Shown piece after piece: positions 1 to 7,150 of a DNA stretch of 35,373 nucleotides. Under the pieces are notes generated by a model that was not told the DNA's origin, did no database searches, and worked only from the letters and a program-made list of their open reading frames with translations. Source of the stretch: Bacteroidaceae bacterium (GTDB taxonomy: Bacteria > Bacteroidota > Bacteroidia > Bacteroidales > Bacteroidaceae); contig JAGASY010000041.1 in the NCBI GenBank assembly GCA_017621515.1, forward strand, positions 1-35,373. Direction: 5' to 3'. The translations under genes were made by a program, and so were the position numbers. Numbering within the stretch: the first letter of the stretch is position 1; every line of letters begins with the position of its first letter.

Positions 1-204
1 ATCCCCGTTCTTTGACAAAAGTTCGTCGTGCTTCATTTTGACGCGTGCCAGAGGGCTTGAAATTTTAACATTTGACAAAATCAGAAAGATAGTGTTTGTG
101 TGTAAATTAGTGAAAAATGATTTTGTTTTGTGTAATACGCTTTCATTTTGTCAAAATGAATCATGCCTCTAAAAAACGATGTCAAAAATTTTTTTATGGG
201 GCTT
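1..204 (+). repeat. Dispersed intergenic element, copy A (3' part only)
   Basis: This is the 3' part of a roughly 0.8 kb element that also occurs at 11301-12099, 27569-28364 and, inverted, at 34956-35373. Shared blocks are a box around 33-90 containing CGCGTGCCAGAGGGCTTG and TTTTAACATTTGACAAAATC, and an end block at 143-204 with CATTTTGTCAAAATG and TTTTTTTATGGGGCTT. The end block is close to copy B and unlike that of copies C and D. The left part, including the expected 22-bp-phased palindromes, lies outside the window. Confidence 0.85.
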
Positions 205-277
205 CAATTCTATAGTGAACAAGACTTTCAATACCCTGTGCTTGTTCTGATATATTGTAAAATAGCAAGAATACACG

Positions 278-973
278 CTATATCATTCTATATTCTGCCA
301 GCTCTTTGCGTAGTTGATGAGCTTTGTTGTCCGTCACTTTGTCCATCAGTTCCCAGAAAGCAGTGCTGTGGTCATGATGCACAGTATGGCAAAGCTCGTG
401 TTTTATCACATAGTCGATGAGGTGAGAAGGCACTGTCATAAGAAAGAGCGACAAGTTGATGCTGTTGCGCCCCGAACAACTTCCCCAACGAGTTCGGGAG
501 GATTGAATCTTTATGTCTGACAACTTAAATCCGTATTGCTTTGCAATCTCTATTGTGCGGTTGTGGAGATATACCTTTGCCTGTATCCGTAATTGTTCCA
601 CCACCACATTCCTCAGCCAATCCTGAATGGAATCGAAGTCTGTGTTGCGCGGGCATATTATCGTGCATTCCCCTTGTTTCCTGTTCACATAGAATCCGCT
701 GCGCTCGCCTTCTGTCAGGTGAAGCTGCATCACGTCCGTCTCTATTGAATAGTCCAAATCGATGCGCCTGTAATGTTCTTCGGTCCTCTCCCTCATGGAT
801 TTAAGGTCGCGGCGGTGCTTGTCTATCATGGCTGCCACATCCGCAAACGAGGCATGCGGAGGCACGGTCACTTTTATCCCGTCAGCCTCCGCACGCATAA
901 TGATGTGCTTTGCTCTTGAGTTCAGCACAATTCTTATTGAACCAAGTTCAGAATCCGTCCAGACTTCCTTCAT
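278..973 (-). CDS. YgjP/WLM-like zinc metallopeptidase (DUF45)
   Basis: This 231-residue protein has a zinc protease signature HELCHTVHHDH at residues 192-202 (His192, Glu193 and His196, with a downstream His as likely third ligand). It is preceded by the RTRWGSC block at about 160-166 that is typical of the YgjP/SprT-like family. No signal peptide is visible, so it is probably cytoplasmic. YgjP-family proteins have been linked to partner toxins or restriction systems in some genomes, but no such partner is seen here. The start ATG overlaps the stop of the upstream HIT gene by an ATGA tetranucleotide, so the two are translationally coupled. Family assignment is firm; substrate is unknown. Confidence 0.88.
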   Translation of the reverse strand: MKEVWTDSELGSIRIVLNSRAKHIIMRAEADGIKVTVPPHASFADVAAMIDKHRRDLKSMRERTEEHYRRIDLDYSIETDVMQLHLTEGERSGFYVNRKQGECTIICPRNTDFDSIQDWLRNVVVEQLRIQAKVYLHNRTIEIAKQYGFKLSDIKIQSSRTRWGSCSGRNSINLSLFLMTVPSHLIDYVIKHELCHTVHHDHSTAFWELMDKVTDNKAHQLRKELAEYRMI

Positions 974-1371
974 GCCAATTTCTTGAACTGCTCGTAGATG
1001 GCATCTGCGGTTTCTTTCATTTCTTCCGTACTAAAACTCTTCTTCGGATTGCTGAATATCATATCCTTTTCGCTCTGCATCGGCACAAGATGGATATGTG
1101 CGTGAGGCACCTCCAGTCCGAGCACAGCCTGTCCTACTTTTATACAAGGGAATGCAGCCTTTATGGCAATTGCCACTTTCTTTGCAAATACCTCAAAGCG
1201 TGCAATCTCATCATCTTCCATGTCAAAGATGTAGTCCACCTCTCTGCGAGGGATACAAAGCGTATGTCCCTTCACCAGCGGGTTGATGTCCAGAAAAGCA
1301 TAGAACTCTTCATCCTCTGCGCATTTGTAGCTCGGAATTTCACCGGCTGCGATTTTAGAAAATATATCCAT
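970..1371 (-). CDS. HIT family (histidine triad) hydrolase
   Basis: This 133-residue protein has the histidine triad HAHIHL at residues 90-95 (His90, His92, His94) and the upstream block GHTLCIPRREV at about 35-45. HIT proteins hydrolyse or transfer nucleotidyl groups, for example from AMP-linked or dinucleoside substrates. Length and domain coverage are normal for a bacterial HIT/HinT protein, which is cytosolic. It lies 105 bases downstream of greA with a hairpin between them and overlaps the YgjP-like gene downstream, so HIT and YgjP form a small operon. The exact substrate cannot be read from sequence. Confidence 0.93.
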   Translation of the reverse strand: MDIFSKIAAGEIPSYKCAEDEEFYAFLDINPLVKGHTLCIPRREVDYIFDMEDDEIARFEVFAKKVAIAIKAAFPCIKVGQAVLGLEVPHAHIHLVPMQSEKDMIFSNPKKSFSTEEMKETADAIYEQFKKLA

Positions 1372-1404
1372 ACGGTATGAAGTTATATAGGATTATAAAA
1401 TGAC

Positions 1405-1450
1405 AAGGTTTCAAGGCTGACCATTTCTGTGCGGTCAGCCTTAAAACCTT
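1405..1450 (-). terminator. Hairpin downstream of greA
   Basis: The arms 1405-1422 and 1433-1450 are inverted copies (core AAGGCTGACC / GGTCAGCCTT) around a 10-base loop. The hairpin lies 27 bases past the greA stop and 34 bases before the HIT start. No strong T run follows on the minus strand, so termination may be partial and some HIT transcription may come from greA. Confidence 0.65.
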
Positions 1451-1476
1451 ATCTGCTTTGTTGTCTTGTTGGGTGC

Positions 1477-1944
1477 TTATCCCACTGATATGCTTACAAT
1501 CTCGAGTTCAATCAGTCCCTGTGGGATGCGAATCTGTACCACATCGCCGGCTTTCTTGCCCAGCAATCCCTGAGCGATAGGTGTCTTCACCGAGATCTTG
1601 TTCTCGCGAAGATTGGCTTCGCTCTCGCTTACCAGCGTGTATGTCATTGTCATGCCGTTCTTTACATTTCTCATCTCTACCTTCGACATAATCTGTACGA
1701 CATCAGTCTGTACTTTGGTAGGGTCAAGAATCTTTGCATCGGCAAGTACAGCCTTCATCTGCGCAATTCTTGCTTCAAGCTTTCCCTGCGCCTCTTTGGC
1801 TGCATCGTATTCTGCGTTCTCGGAAAGGTCGCCTTTCTCTCGTGCTTCAGCAATCTGACGTATTACTTCCGGACGCTCAACTTCTTCCAGTTGCTTCAAA
1901 TCGGCCTTAATCTTATCATAGCCTTCTTGTGACATGTATGCCAT
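1477..1944 (-). CDS. greA: Transcription elongation factor GreA
   Basis: This 155-residue protein has the GreA layout: an N-terminal antiparallel coiled coil (residues about 1-75, with EAREKGDLSENAEYDAAKEA carrying the acidic tip residues) followed by the C-terminal FKBP-like globular domain (TPIAQGLLGKKAGDVVQIRIP). GreA enters the RNA polymerase secondary channel and stimulates cleavage of backtracked transcripts. The start is supported by a strong Shine-Dalgarno AGGAGG a few bases upstream, which is less usual in Bacteroidetes. The transcript probably begins near 2215, giving a leader of about 270 bases. Confidence 0.97.
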   Translation of the reverse strand: MAYMSQEGYDKIKADLKQLEEVERPEVIRQIAEAREKGDLSENAEYDAAKEAQGKLEARIAQMKAVLADAKILDPTKVQTDVVQIMSKVEMRNVKNGMTMTYTLVSESEANLRENKISVKTPIAQGLLGKKAGDVVQIRIPQGLIELEIVSISVG

Positions 1945-2464
1945 CGTCTTTCCTCCTTTTTAGTTATTTTGTCTGTTAATAAATGCAGATATTGCGGATT
2001 TTGTTCAGAGCTGGTACAATAATTTACCTTGCACAGAAAGATTCCGGGCATACTCGTTTTCCACAATACACACTATAAGGTATCTCAAAAAAATAAATCA
2101 TTGCCTCTGGTCATGCAGAATACAAGTCTCCGCATTCTGTGGCAACAAAGCTGACAATACTAAAAAAGAATCCTACACCATTACTGCTGCAGAACCCTTC
2201 AAATGTCTAACCTCGGGGCAAAGGTAGGTCTTTAATTCATGAAAAGCAAAACTTTTCTTCTTTAAAAGTCAATAAAAACTTTTTTCGTGCTGATTTCGTG
2301 TATGAAAATTCTCAAAAAATCATACGTTTAGAAGAATCTGTTGTATTTGTGTGAATCTTCTTGACTGATATTAGTAGGTGTATTAACAGGCTGAAAAATC
2401 GTCAAATCCAACTACTTCACACAGAAAACAGCCACAGTAAAATAACCTGTTTCAATATTATTCG
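1945..2464. other. Divergent intergenic region, greA / M28 peptidase
   Basis: No gene is seen in this stretch. It holds the long greA leader on the minus strand and the upstream region of the M28 peptidase gene on the plus strand. A short imperfect inverted repeat (CAGAAT/ATTCTG) occurs around 2120-2145. I could not recognise a known riboswitch or leader peptide. Confidence 0.5.
2219..2251 (-). promoter_or_regulatory. Bacteroidetes-type promoter for greA
   Basis: Read on the minus strand, TTTTG (2247-2251) is followed after 20 bases by TACCTTTG (2219-2226). This matches the -33 TTTG / -7 TAnnTTTG consensus at the usual spacing. Initiation would fall near 2212, about 270 bases before the greA start. 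Confidence 0.7.
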
Positions 2465-2472
2465 TACCTTTG
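2465..2472 (+). promoter_or_regulatory. -7 element upstream of the M28 peptidase gene
   Basis: TACCTTTG matches the TAnnTTTG consensus and lies 30 bases before the ATG at 2503. The -33 element is weak (GTTT near 2449). The leader would be short, about 25 bases. Confidence 0.6.
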
Positions 2473-2502
2473 TCCGGGTAAAAAACTTTAAGATTGCAGA
2501 AT

Positions 2503-3480
2503 ATGAGAAAGTTAATATTTGCCATATCGCTATTGGCAACTGTAGCCTCATGTAACAACGGCGGAGGTAACAAAGTGGAAGAGCAGGAATGTGCGACTAA
2601 TGTACCTGCATTCTGTGAAGACAGTGCCTACAGCTATGTGGCGGCACAATGCAGCTTCGGCCCGAGAACTGTCAACTCTGTGGCTCATGACTCCTGCGGC
2701 AATTATATTGCAAGCAAGTTCAGAAACTTTGGTGCTGAGGTGACGGAACAGTATGCCGACACAAAGTTGTATGATGGTACACCAATCAAGCTTCGCAACA
2801 TCATTGCGTCGTACAATCCGGACATGCCGGTCAGATTACTTGTCTGTGCCCATTGGGACTCCCGTCCGTGGGCTGACCATGACGAAAACGAGGCGAACCA
2901 TCGTCTGCCGATAGACGGAGCCAACGATGGTGCAAGCGGAGTCGGTGTCATTCTTGAACTTGCACGGCAAATACAACTGGCTACACCGGAAGTTGGAGCC
3001 GATTTCATCTGTTTTGATGCTGAAGACTGCGGAATGCCGCAATGGGCAGACGACGGAAACGACCACGAGAGTACGTGGTGTCTCGGTTCGCAACATTGGG
3101 CTGCTTTCCGTCACAAGGAAGGCTATATGGCGCGCTACGGCATACTGCTCGACATGGTGGGCGGAAATAATTCGCAGTTCCGCAAAGAAGGGTTCTCCAT
3201 GCACTTTGCGCCGGGTATCGTCGATAAGATATGGGCGGCAGCGCGTCGCATAGGCTACAGCAACTACTTTGTCAATGAAACCGGCGGCTACATTACTGAC
3301 GACCATTTGCCTGTCAACCGCTCGGGTATCCCTTGTGTAGATGTCATTGCAAGCGATGCCGAGGACGGAGGCTTTTGCCGCACTTGGCATACGATGGATG
3401 ACAATATCGACCACATCAGTCGTCAGACATTGAAGGCTGTGGGGCAAACGATGATGGAAGTAATCTATAACGAAAAATAA
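2503..3480 (+). CDS. Lipoprotein M28 peptidase, glutaminyl-peptide cyclotransferase-like
   Basis: The ATG at 2503 gives a 325-residue protein with a clean lipoprotein signal (MRKLIFAISLLATVASC, lipobox Cys17); an in-frame TTG at 2494 is less likely. The M28 zinc site is complete: AHWDSRP (His), DGANDGASG (bridging Asp), FDAEDCG (Glu), LLDMVGG (Asp) and TWHTMDD (His). The aromatic-rich SQHWA region and overall length match bacterial glutaminyl cyclases, which turn N-terminal Gln of exported proteins into pyroglutamate. An aminopeptidase role is the alternative. It is followed after 31 bases by sufE, probably in one transcript. Confidence 0.88.
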   Translation: MRKLIFAISLLATVASCNNGGGNKVEEQECATNVPAFCEDSAYSYVAAQCSFGPRTVNSVAHDSCGNYIASKFRNFGAEVTEQYADTKLYDGTPIKLRNIIASYNPDMPVRLLVCAHWDSRPWADHDENEANHRLPIDGANDGASGVGVILELARQIQLATPEVGADFICFDAEDCGMPQWADDGNDHESTWCLGSQHWAAFRHKEGYMARYGILLDMVGGNNSQFRKEGFSMHFAPGIVDKIWAAARRIGYSNYFVNETGGYITDDHLPVNRSGIPCVDVIASDAEDGGFCRTWHTMDDNIDHISRQTLKAVGQTMMEVIYNEK

Positions 3481-3511
3481 AAGGAACTTTTAAGAATAAA
3501 AAGAGGTAAAA

Positions 3512-3946
3512 ATGATGTCGATAGAAGAAATACAGCAAGAGATTGTCGAAGAGTTCAGCGACTATGACGACTGGATGGACAAGTACCAGCTGCTCATAGA
3601 CCTCGGGGGCGAGCAGCAGCCGTTGAAAGAAGAGTATAAAGTGGAAAGCAATCTGATAGAGGGTTGTCAGAGTCGTGTATGGCTTCATGCCGAACTTACG
3701 GACGAAGGGCGCATCATCTTTGAAGCTGAGAGCGATGCTTTGATTGTAAAAGGCATAGTTACGCTACTCATACGCGTTCTCAGCGGACATACTCCTGACG
3801 AGATTCTCGATGCAGACCTGCATTTCATTGAAGACATAGGTTTGAAAGAGCATCTGTCTCCTACGCGCAGTAACGGACTTTTAGCTATGCTCAAACAGAT
3901 GAAGTTGTATGCTGTGGCATTCAAAGCCAAGAATGTGGAAAAGTAA
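3512..3946 (+). CDS. sufE: SufE family sulfur-acceptor protein
   Basis: This 144-residue protein matches SufE across its length. The conserved IEGCQSRVWL block places the sulfur-accepting cysteine at residue 52. SufE takes persulfide from the cysteine desulfurase SufS and passes it to the SUF scaffold for Fe-S cluster assembly in the cytosol. No other suf gene is nearby, so it is separated from the main suf operon. The start is either of two adjacent ATGs (3512 or 3515). A long hairpin terminator follows. Confidence 0.93.
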   Translation: MMSIEEIQQEIVEEFSDYDDWMDKYQLLIDLGGEQQPLKEEYKVESNLIEGCQSRVWLHAELTDEGRIIFEAESDALIVKGIVTLLIRVLSGHTPDEILDADLHFIEDIGLKEHLSPTRSNGLLAMLKQMKLYAVAFKAKNVEK

Positions 3947-3988
3947 TGCAGAAGAATTGTTGAAAGCGTTTTTTTAGAATTATTATAT

Positions 3989-4041
3989 TACAGGGGCATA
4001 TTTGACAACCACCCATATAAGCTGTCAAATATGCCCCTGTA
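3989..4041. terminator. Bidirectional hairpin between sufE and the fusion gene
   Basis: The 19-base arms 3989-4007 and 4023-4041 (TACAGGGGCATATTTGACA and its exact reverse complement) enclose a 15-base loop. It lies between the convergent sufE and C26/M19 fusion genes, so it likely ends both transcripts. Confidence 0.85.
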
Positions 4042-4087
4042 GCTATAAGATATAAACTTGGATTCTCTTCTTATATCGATACGTGAA

Positions 4088-5848
4088 CTATACGTTTTGC
4101 ACCATCTCCATCACTCTCATGAAGTTTCCGCCCCAGATCTTCTGTATGTCGGACTCACTATAGCGTTCACGGAGCAAATGTCGGGTAAAATTAATTAATT
4201 CAGACGCTGAAGCGCAGCCTGGCACACCTCCGTCACCGTCAAAATCAGTGCCGATACCTACATGGTCTATTCCCATGACGTTCACAAAATGGTTCAGGTG
4301 TTCAACGGCATCCATCACGGTAGCTGTACCTTCGGTACGCAGGAAACCGTGGTAGAGAGTTACCTGCGCCACTCCGCCTTTTCTTGCGAGTGCCTTCAAT
4401 TGGTCATCCGTAAGATTGCGCGGATGGTTGCATAATGCCCATGCCGAGGAATGAGAACAGACGATAGGAGTACGGCTTATTTCGAGCGCATCATAAAAAC
4501 TGCTTTCCGCCGCGTGTGACAAATCGACCATCATTCCTGTACGGTTCATTTCCTTTATCACTTCGGCACCGAAGGAACTCACACCGCCGTGTTCGCCGTT
4601 TCCCTTAGCGGAATCACATAGGTCATTGTCGCCATTGTGGCACAGTGTCATATAAACGACACCACGGCGGCGAAAATGTTCCACATTGGCAATGTCTTTG
4701 CCAACGGCATATCCGTTCTCTATGCCGAGCATAATGGCTTTCTTGCCATCCCTCTTCAGTCGGGCAATGTCAGCCGGAGTGTATGCAATGTCCAAAAGAG
4801 TGCAGTTCCTTGCTGCCATCTCTTCGATTTGTGTAAGAATACGGTTCGCTTTTGCCGTGGCAGCAAGCAAAGCTTCTTCGTCACGCTCTTTCTGTTCGAG
4901 ATAAGCCACCATGATTGTGGCATCGAGTTTGCCTTCCGTCATTTTGTGCAAATCGACAAGAATCTGCGGATCGCGCGAGGCAAAATCTATGTTCTTATGA
5001 AAGAACATCGGGGTGTCGCAATGACTGTCGAGCGAAATCACGCGACGGTGTATGCGCTTTGCTTCCCGGAAAGAAGCGGCTTCGCCTATCAGCCAACGGA
5101 AGAGTGGGGTTGACCTGTCGCCGTTGCTTGCTGGCGATTCCTCAAGACATTCCGGATGCCACTGTACTCCTATGACAGACTTGTATTCCGACGACTCTAT
5201 GGCTTCAACCACTCCGTCTTCACTCATGGCTGAAACCCTGAATCCGGGAGGAGGAGTCTTCACTGCCTGATGATGGAATGAGTTCACTGCAATGGTTTCG
5301 GCACGGAACAGAGTGTGCAGGATGCTGCCGGCAACGATATTCACAGTGTGGGAAGGATATTTGCGGTCAAGCTCCTGACTGTGTTTTATTCGCGTACCTT
5401 CTTGCATTTGTGTGTAAATGTCCTGATACAGCTCGCCGCCAAGCGCGGTACTTATAATCTGTATTCCCTTGCATATACCAAGCATCGGAATTTGTCTGTC
5501 TGCGGCAAGACGTGCAAGAAGAAGCTCCTGTACATCCCGTACATGGCACACGGAATGCAGCTCTTTCACAGGCTGTTCATTGAGCAGGAGAGGATTAATG
5601 TCACCGCCTCCGCTGAATATCAGTCCGTCGATTCTGTCAAGCACATCTTTCAAGTTGTCCGTCTGTTCAAAAGGAGGGATAATAAAAGGTAGGCCGCCCG
5701 CCTGCAAAACAGATTGATAGTATCCCTCAGCAAGCGTACAAGTTGCGTTGTCATAGTTTCCTGTTATGCCAATCACAGGACGACGACGCTGTACAGCCGA
5801 ACCGCCGCACATTTGCAGGTAACTTTGTTTCCAGTCAAGAATAGGCAT
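4088..5848 (-). CDS. Class-I glutamine amidotransferase (C26) fused to membrane-dipeptidase (M19)
   Basis: The likely start is the ATG at 5848 (586 residues); the frame stays open upstream to 5986 but the extra 46 residues look non-coding. Residues 22-260 are a C26/PuuD-like gamma-glutamyl hydrolase domain with nucleophile Cys126 in LGICKGIQ and His231/Glu233 in QWHPE. Residues about 268-586 are an M19 renal-dipeptidase-type metallohydrolase with DSHCDT (His276, Asp278), IENGYA (bridging Glu), DLSHAA, CSHSS and GTDFDG. Both active sites look intact. One domain could cut gamma-glutamyl bonds and the other the resulting dipeptides, as in glutathione or gamma-glutamyl peptide use; that pathway is inference. 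No signal peptide follows the chosen start. Confidence 0.9.
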   Translation of the reverse strand: MPILDWKQSYLQMCGGSAVQRRRPVIGITGNYDNATCTLAEGYYQSVLQAGGLPFIIPPFEQTDNLKDVLDRIDGLIFSGGGDINPLLLNEQPVKELHSVCHVRDVQELLLARLAADRQIPMLGICKGIQIISTALGGELYQDIYTQMQEGTRIKHSQELDRKYPSHTVNIVAGSILHTLFRAETIAVNSFHHQAVKTPPPGFRVSAMSEDGVVEAIESSEYKSVIGVQWHPECLEESPASNGDRSTPLFRWLIGEAASFREAKRIHRRVISLDSHCDTPMFFHKNIDFASRDPQILVDLHKMTEGKLDATIMVAYLEQKERDEEALLAATAKANRILTQIEEMAARNCTLLDIAYTPADIARLKRDGKKAIMLGIENGYAVGKDIANVEHFRRRGVVYMTLCHNGDNDLCDSAKGNGEHGGVSSFGAEVIKEMNRTGMMVDLSHAAESSFYDALEISRTPIVCSHSSAWALCNHPRNLTDDQLKALARKGGVAQVTLYHGFLRTEGTATVMDAVEHLNHFVNVMGIDHVGIGTDFDGDGGVPGCASASELINFTRHLLRERYSESDIQKIWGGNFMRVMEMVQNV

Positions 5849-5917
5849 GTTTCTTAGTATATAAATAAAAAGACTGAATATATAAATAAAAAAACTGACA
5901 AGCAGATTCCGCCTATT

Positions 5918-5995
5918 GATTGTTTGCCGGCAGACAACGCATAATCCATCACAATAGCGGGCTGTATGCAAACAATCGGCAGGCACGTCTGCCGG
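5918..5995. repeat. Scrambled inverted repeats between DUF4491 gene and fusion gene
   Basis: GATTGTTTGCCGGCAGAC at 5918-5935 is matched in inverted form by two separate blocks: GCAAACAATC at 5968-5977 and GTCTGCCGG at 5987-5995. The blocks could form alternative stems in the spacer. Similar words (TCCGCCTA, CCGGCAAACAA, GACAAG) occur in the FKBP spacer at about 9332-9440. It may act as a terminator for the DUF4491 gene. Confidence 0.5.
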
Positions 5996-5999
5996 TCAG

Positions 6000-6293
6000 T
6001 CAAAAATCATATTTCCTTTTGGGGTTCTTGGGAAACCACCCTTTCTTCACTCTTTCCTTCTGTTCAAACAATTCTTTTATAGTCCAGAAAGAAGAAAAAG
6101 CAAAAACTCCGAGGAGAGAAGACCAGAATGTATGGCTGATGAAGAGGGCGGCAACTAAACCAATAAGTCCAAGTACAAGGAACACCCACCATAAGCGGGT
6201 GCCCGTATAATATTCGCATTTTACAACAATCGGATGAAATATGCCTATAATGGCAAATGTACATATTCCGATTAATAGTCCTTCGTAATGCAC
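6000..6293 (-). CDS. DUF4491 family small membrane protein
   Basis: This 97-residue protein matches the Bacteroidetes DUF4491 family. Features are the N-terminal motif HYEGLLIGICTFAIIGIFHP, a central CEYYTG stretch, then WWVFLVLGLIGLVAALF and a C-terminal basic tail. About three hydrophobic segments (residues 4-22, 34-51, 56-75) suggest an inner-membrane protein. Function is unknown. It starts 18 bases after the Lrp/AsnC stop on the same strand, so the two are probably cotranscribed and the regulator may control or sense something linked to it. Confidence 0.85.
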   Translation of the reverse strand: MHYEGLLIGICTFAIIGIFHPIVVKCEYYTGTRLWWVFLVLGLIGLVAALFISHTFWSSLLGVFAFSSFWTIKELFEQKERVKKGWFPKNPKRKYDF

Positions 6294-6311
6294 GATTCTG
6301 TTTTCCTTGCG

Positions 6312-6806
6312 TTATTCTGGATTCTTCACACTGTCAGTGTTTGTCTTCCTTATGCGTATAGGAACTTCTCTCTCTATACTCTGGTCGAGCGAAATCAGCG
6401 TCTCTGTTGAGTCAACTCCGTGAATACCCTGTATTTCGTTATTGAGCAAGTCCATCAGACGGTCATTATCACTTGCATAAAGTTTGATAAGCATTGAATA
6501 AGGACCTGTGGTATAATGGCATTCAACGATTTCCTGAATTTTGCGCAGTTCCTCGACCACTTGCTTGTAGTATGAACCTTTTTCAAGTTTAATTCCCACG
6601 TATGTACATGTGGCATAGCCCAAACACTTAGGATTTACATGGTATCCGGAACCAGTAATCACATTTGTGTCTATAAGTCGTTGTACGCGCTGGTGTATCG
6701 CTGCACGTGACACACCGCATTCTACTGCCACATCTTTGAAAGGAATACGTGCATTGACAGAGATTATCTCCATGATGCGCTTGTCCAATTCGTCTATTTT
6801 TTCCAT
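6312..6806 (-). CDS. Lrp/AsnC family transcriptional regulator
   Basis: This 164-residue protein has the family layout: an N-terminal winged helix-turn-helix (residues about 5-60, DELDKRIMEIISVNARIPFK then GVSRAAIHQRVQRL) and a C-terminal RAM ligand-binding domain (about 65-150, VVEELRKIQEIVECHYTTG). Such proteins bind DNA as oligomers and usually sense amino acids. It is first in a two-gene unit with DUF4491. The short 40-base leader contains a TAnnTTTG-like element, so it may be autoregulated as is common in the family. Ligand and targets cannot be read from sequence. Confidence 0.93.
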   Translation of the reverse strand: MEKIDELDKRIMEIISVNARIPFKDVAVECGVSRAAIHQRVQRLIDTNVITGSGYHVNPKCLGYATCTYVGIKLEKGSYYKQVVEELRKIQEIVECHYTTGPYSMLIKLYASDNDRLMDLLNNEIQGIHGVDSTETLISLDQSIEREVPIRIRKTNTDSVKNPE

Positions 6807-6846
6807 TGCTACTGTTTGTAAATTTATGGGTTATACATTTTGTAAG

Positions 6847-6854
6847 CAAATTTA
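6847..6854 (-). promoter_or_regulatory. Candidate -7 element for the Lrp/AsnC gene
   Basis: On the minus strand this reads TAAATTTG, a match to TAnnTTTG, 40 bases before the ATG. No clear TTTG is seen at the -33 position, so confidence is modest. Confidence 0.45.
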
Positions 6855-6904
6855 GGCATTTCTTTTATGTTATGTACTATTTCATATCCTAAAAATGCAA
6901 AAAA

Positions 6905-6929
6905 GGTATCAAAAAGATAGTTTGATACC
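6905..6929 (-). terminator. Intrinsic terminator after the FKBP-tail remnant
   Basis: GGTATCAAA (6905-6913) pairs with TTTGATACC (6921-6929) around a 7-base loop. On the minus strand the stem is followed by a run of T. A T run on the other side makes it potentially bidirectional. It closes the lipoprotein transcript that begins near 8008. Confidence 0.85.
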
Positions 6930-6956
6930 CTTTTTTAACCTTTTTAGCAAGTTGAT

Positions 6957-7066
6957 TTATTTCTTTGCTTTTTTCTTCTCGACCGGTGCTGATTTCTTTT
7001 CTGTAGCTGTTTTTTCTTCCAAATGTTTGTAAACAACTCTCTGTGGTAGTTCTTTTATTGTCCTTA
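6957..7066 (-). pseudogene. Remnant resembling the 3' end of an FKBP gene
   Basis: The minus strand ends in EKKSAPVEKKKAKK and a stop at 6957. This resembles the end of the FKBP gene at 8273 (TPVVKKKAKK, stop). At DNA level about 34 bases over the stop region are nearly identical (TTTATTTCTTTGCTTTTTTC is shared exactly). The frame is open only for 36 codons upstream (VLRTIKELPQRVV...), with no plausible start and no FKBP domain. It is followed by an intrinsic terminator, as a true gene end would be. Alternatively it is a short lysine-rich gene of unrelated origin. An overlapping ATG frame (61 residues from 7074) is not convincing. Confidence 0.5.
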
Positions 7067-7150
7067 AAACTCATAACAATGTGGTGTCGCAGTATAATTC
7101 CTTGCTAACAACAAAATCACTCTCTTCATATTCTTTTCCTTTCTTTTTAA

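Noticed and set aside
5849..5986. An N-terminal extension of the C26/M19 fusion with a hydrophobic segment
   Set aside because: The stretch is AT-rich, low in complexity and contains inverted repeats; the C26 domain begins normally just after the ATG at 5848.
6889..7074. A 61-residue minus-strand frame beginning MSFKDNKRTTT
   Set aside because: It has no recognisable motif, runs through the terminator hairpin, and overlaps in another frame the better supported FKBP-tail remnant.
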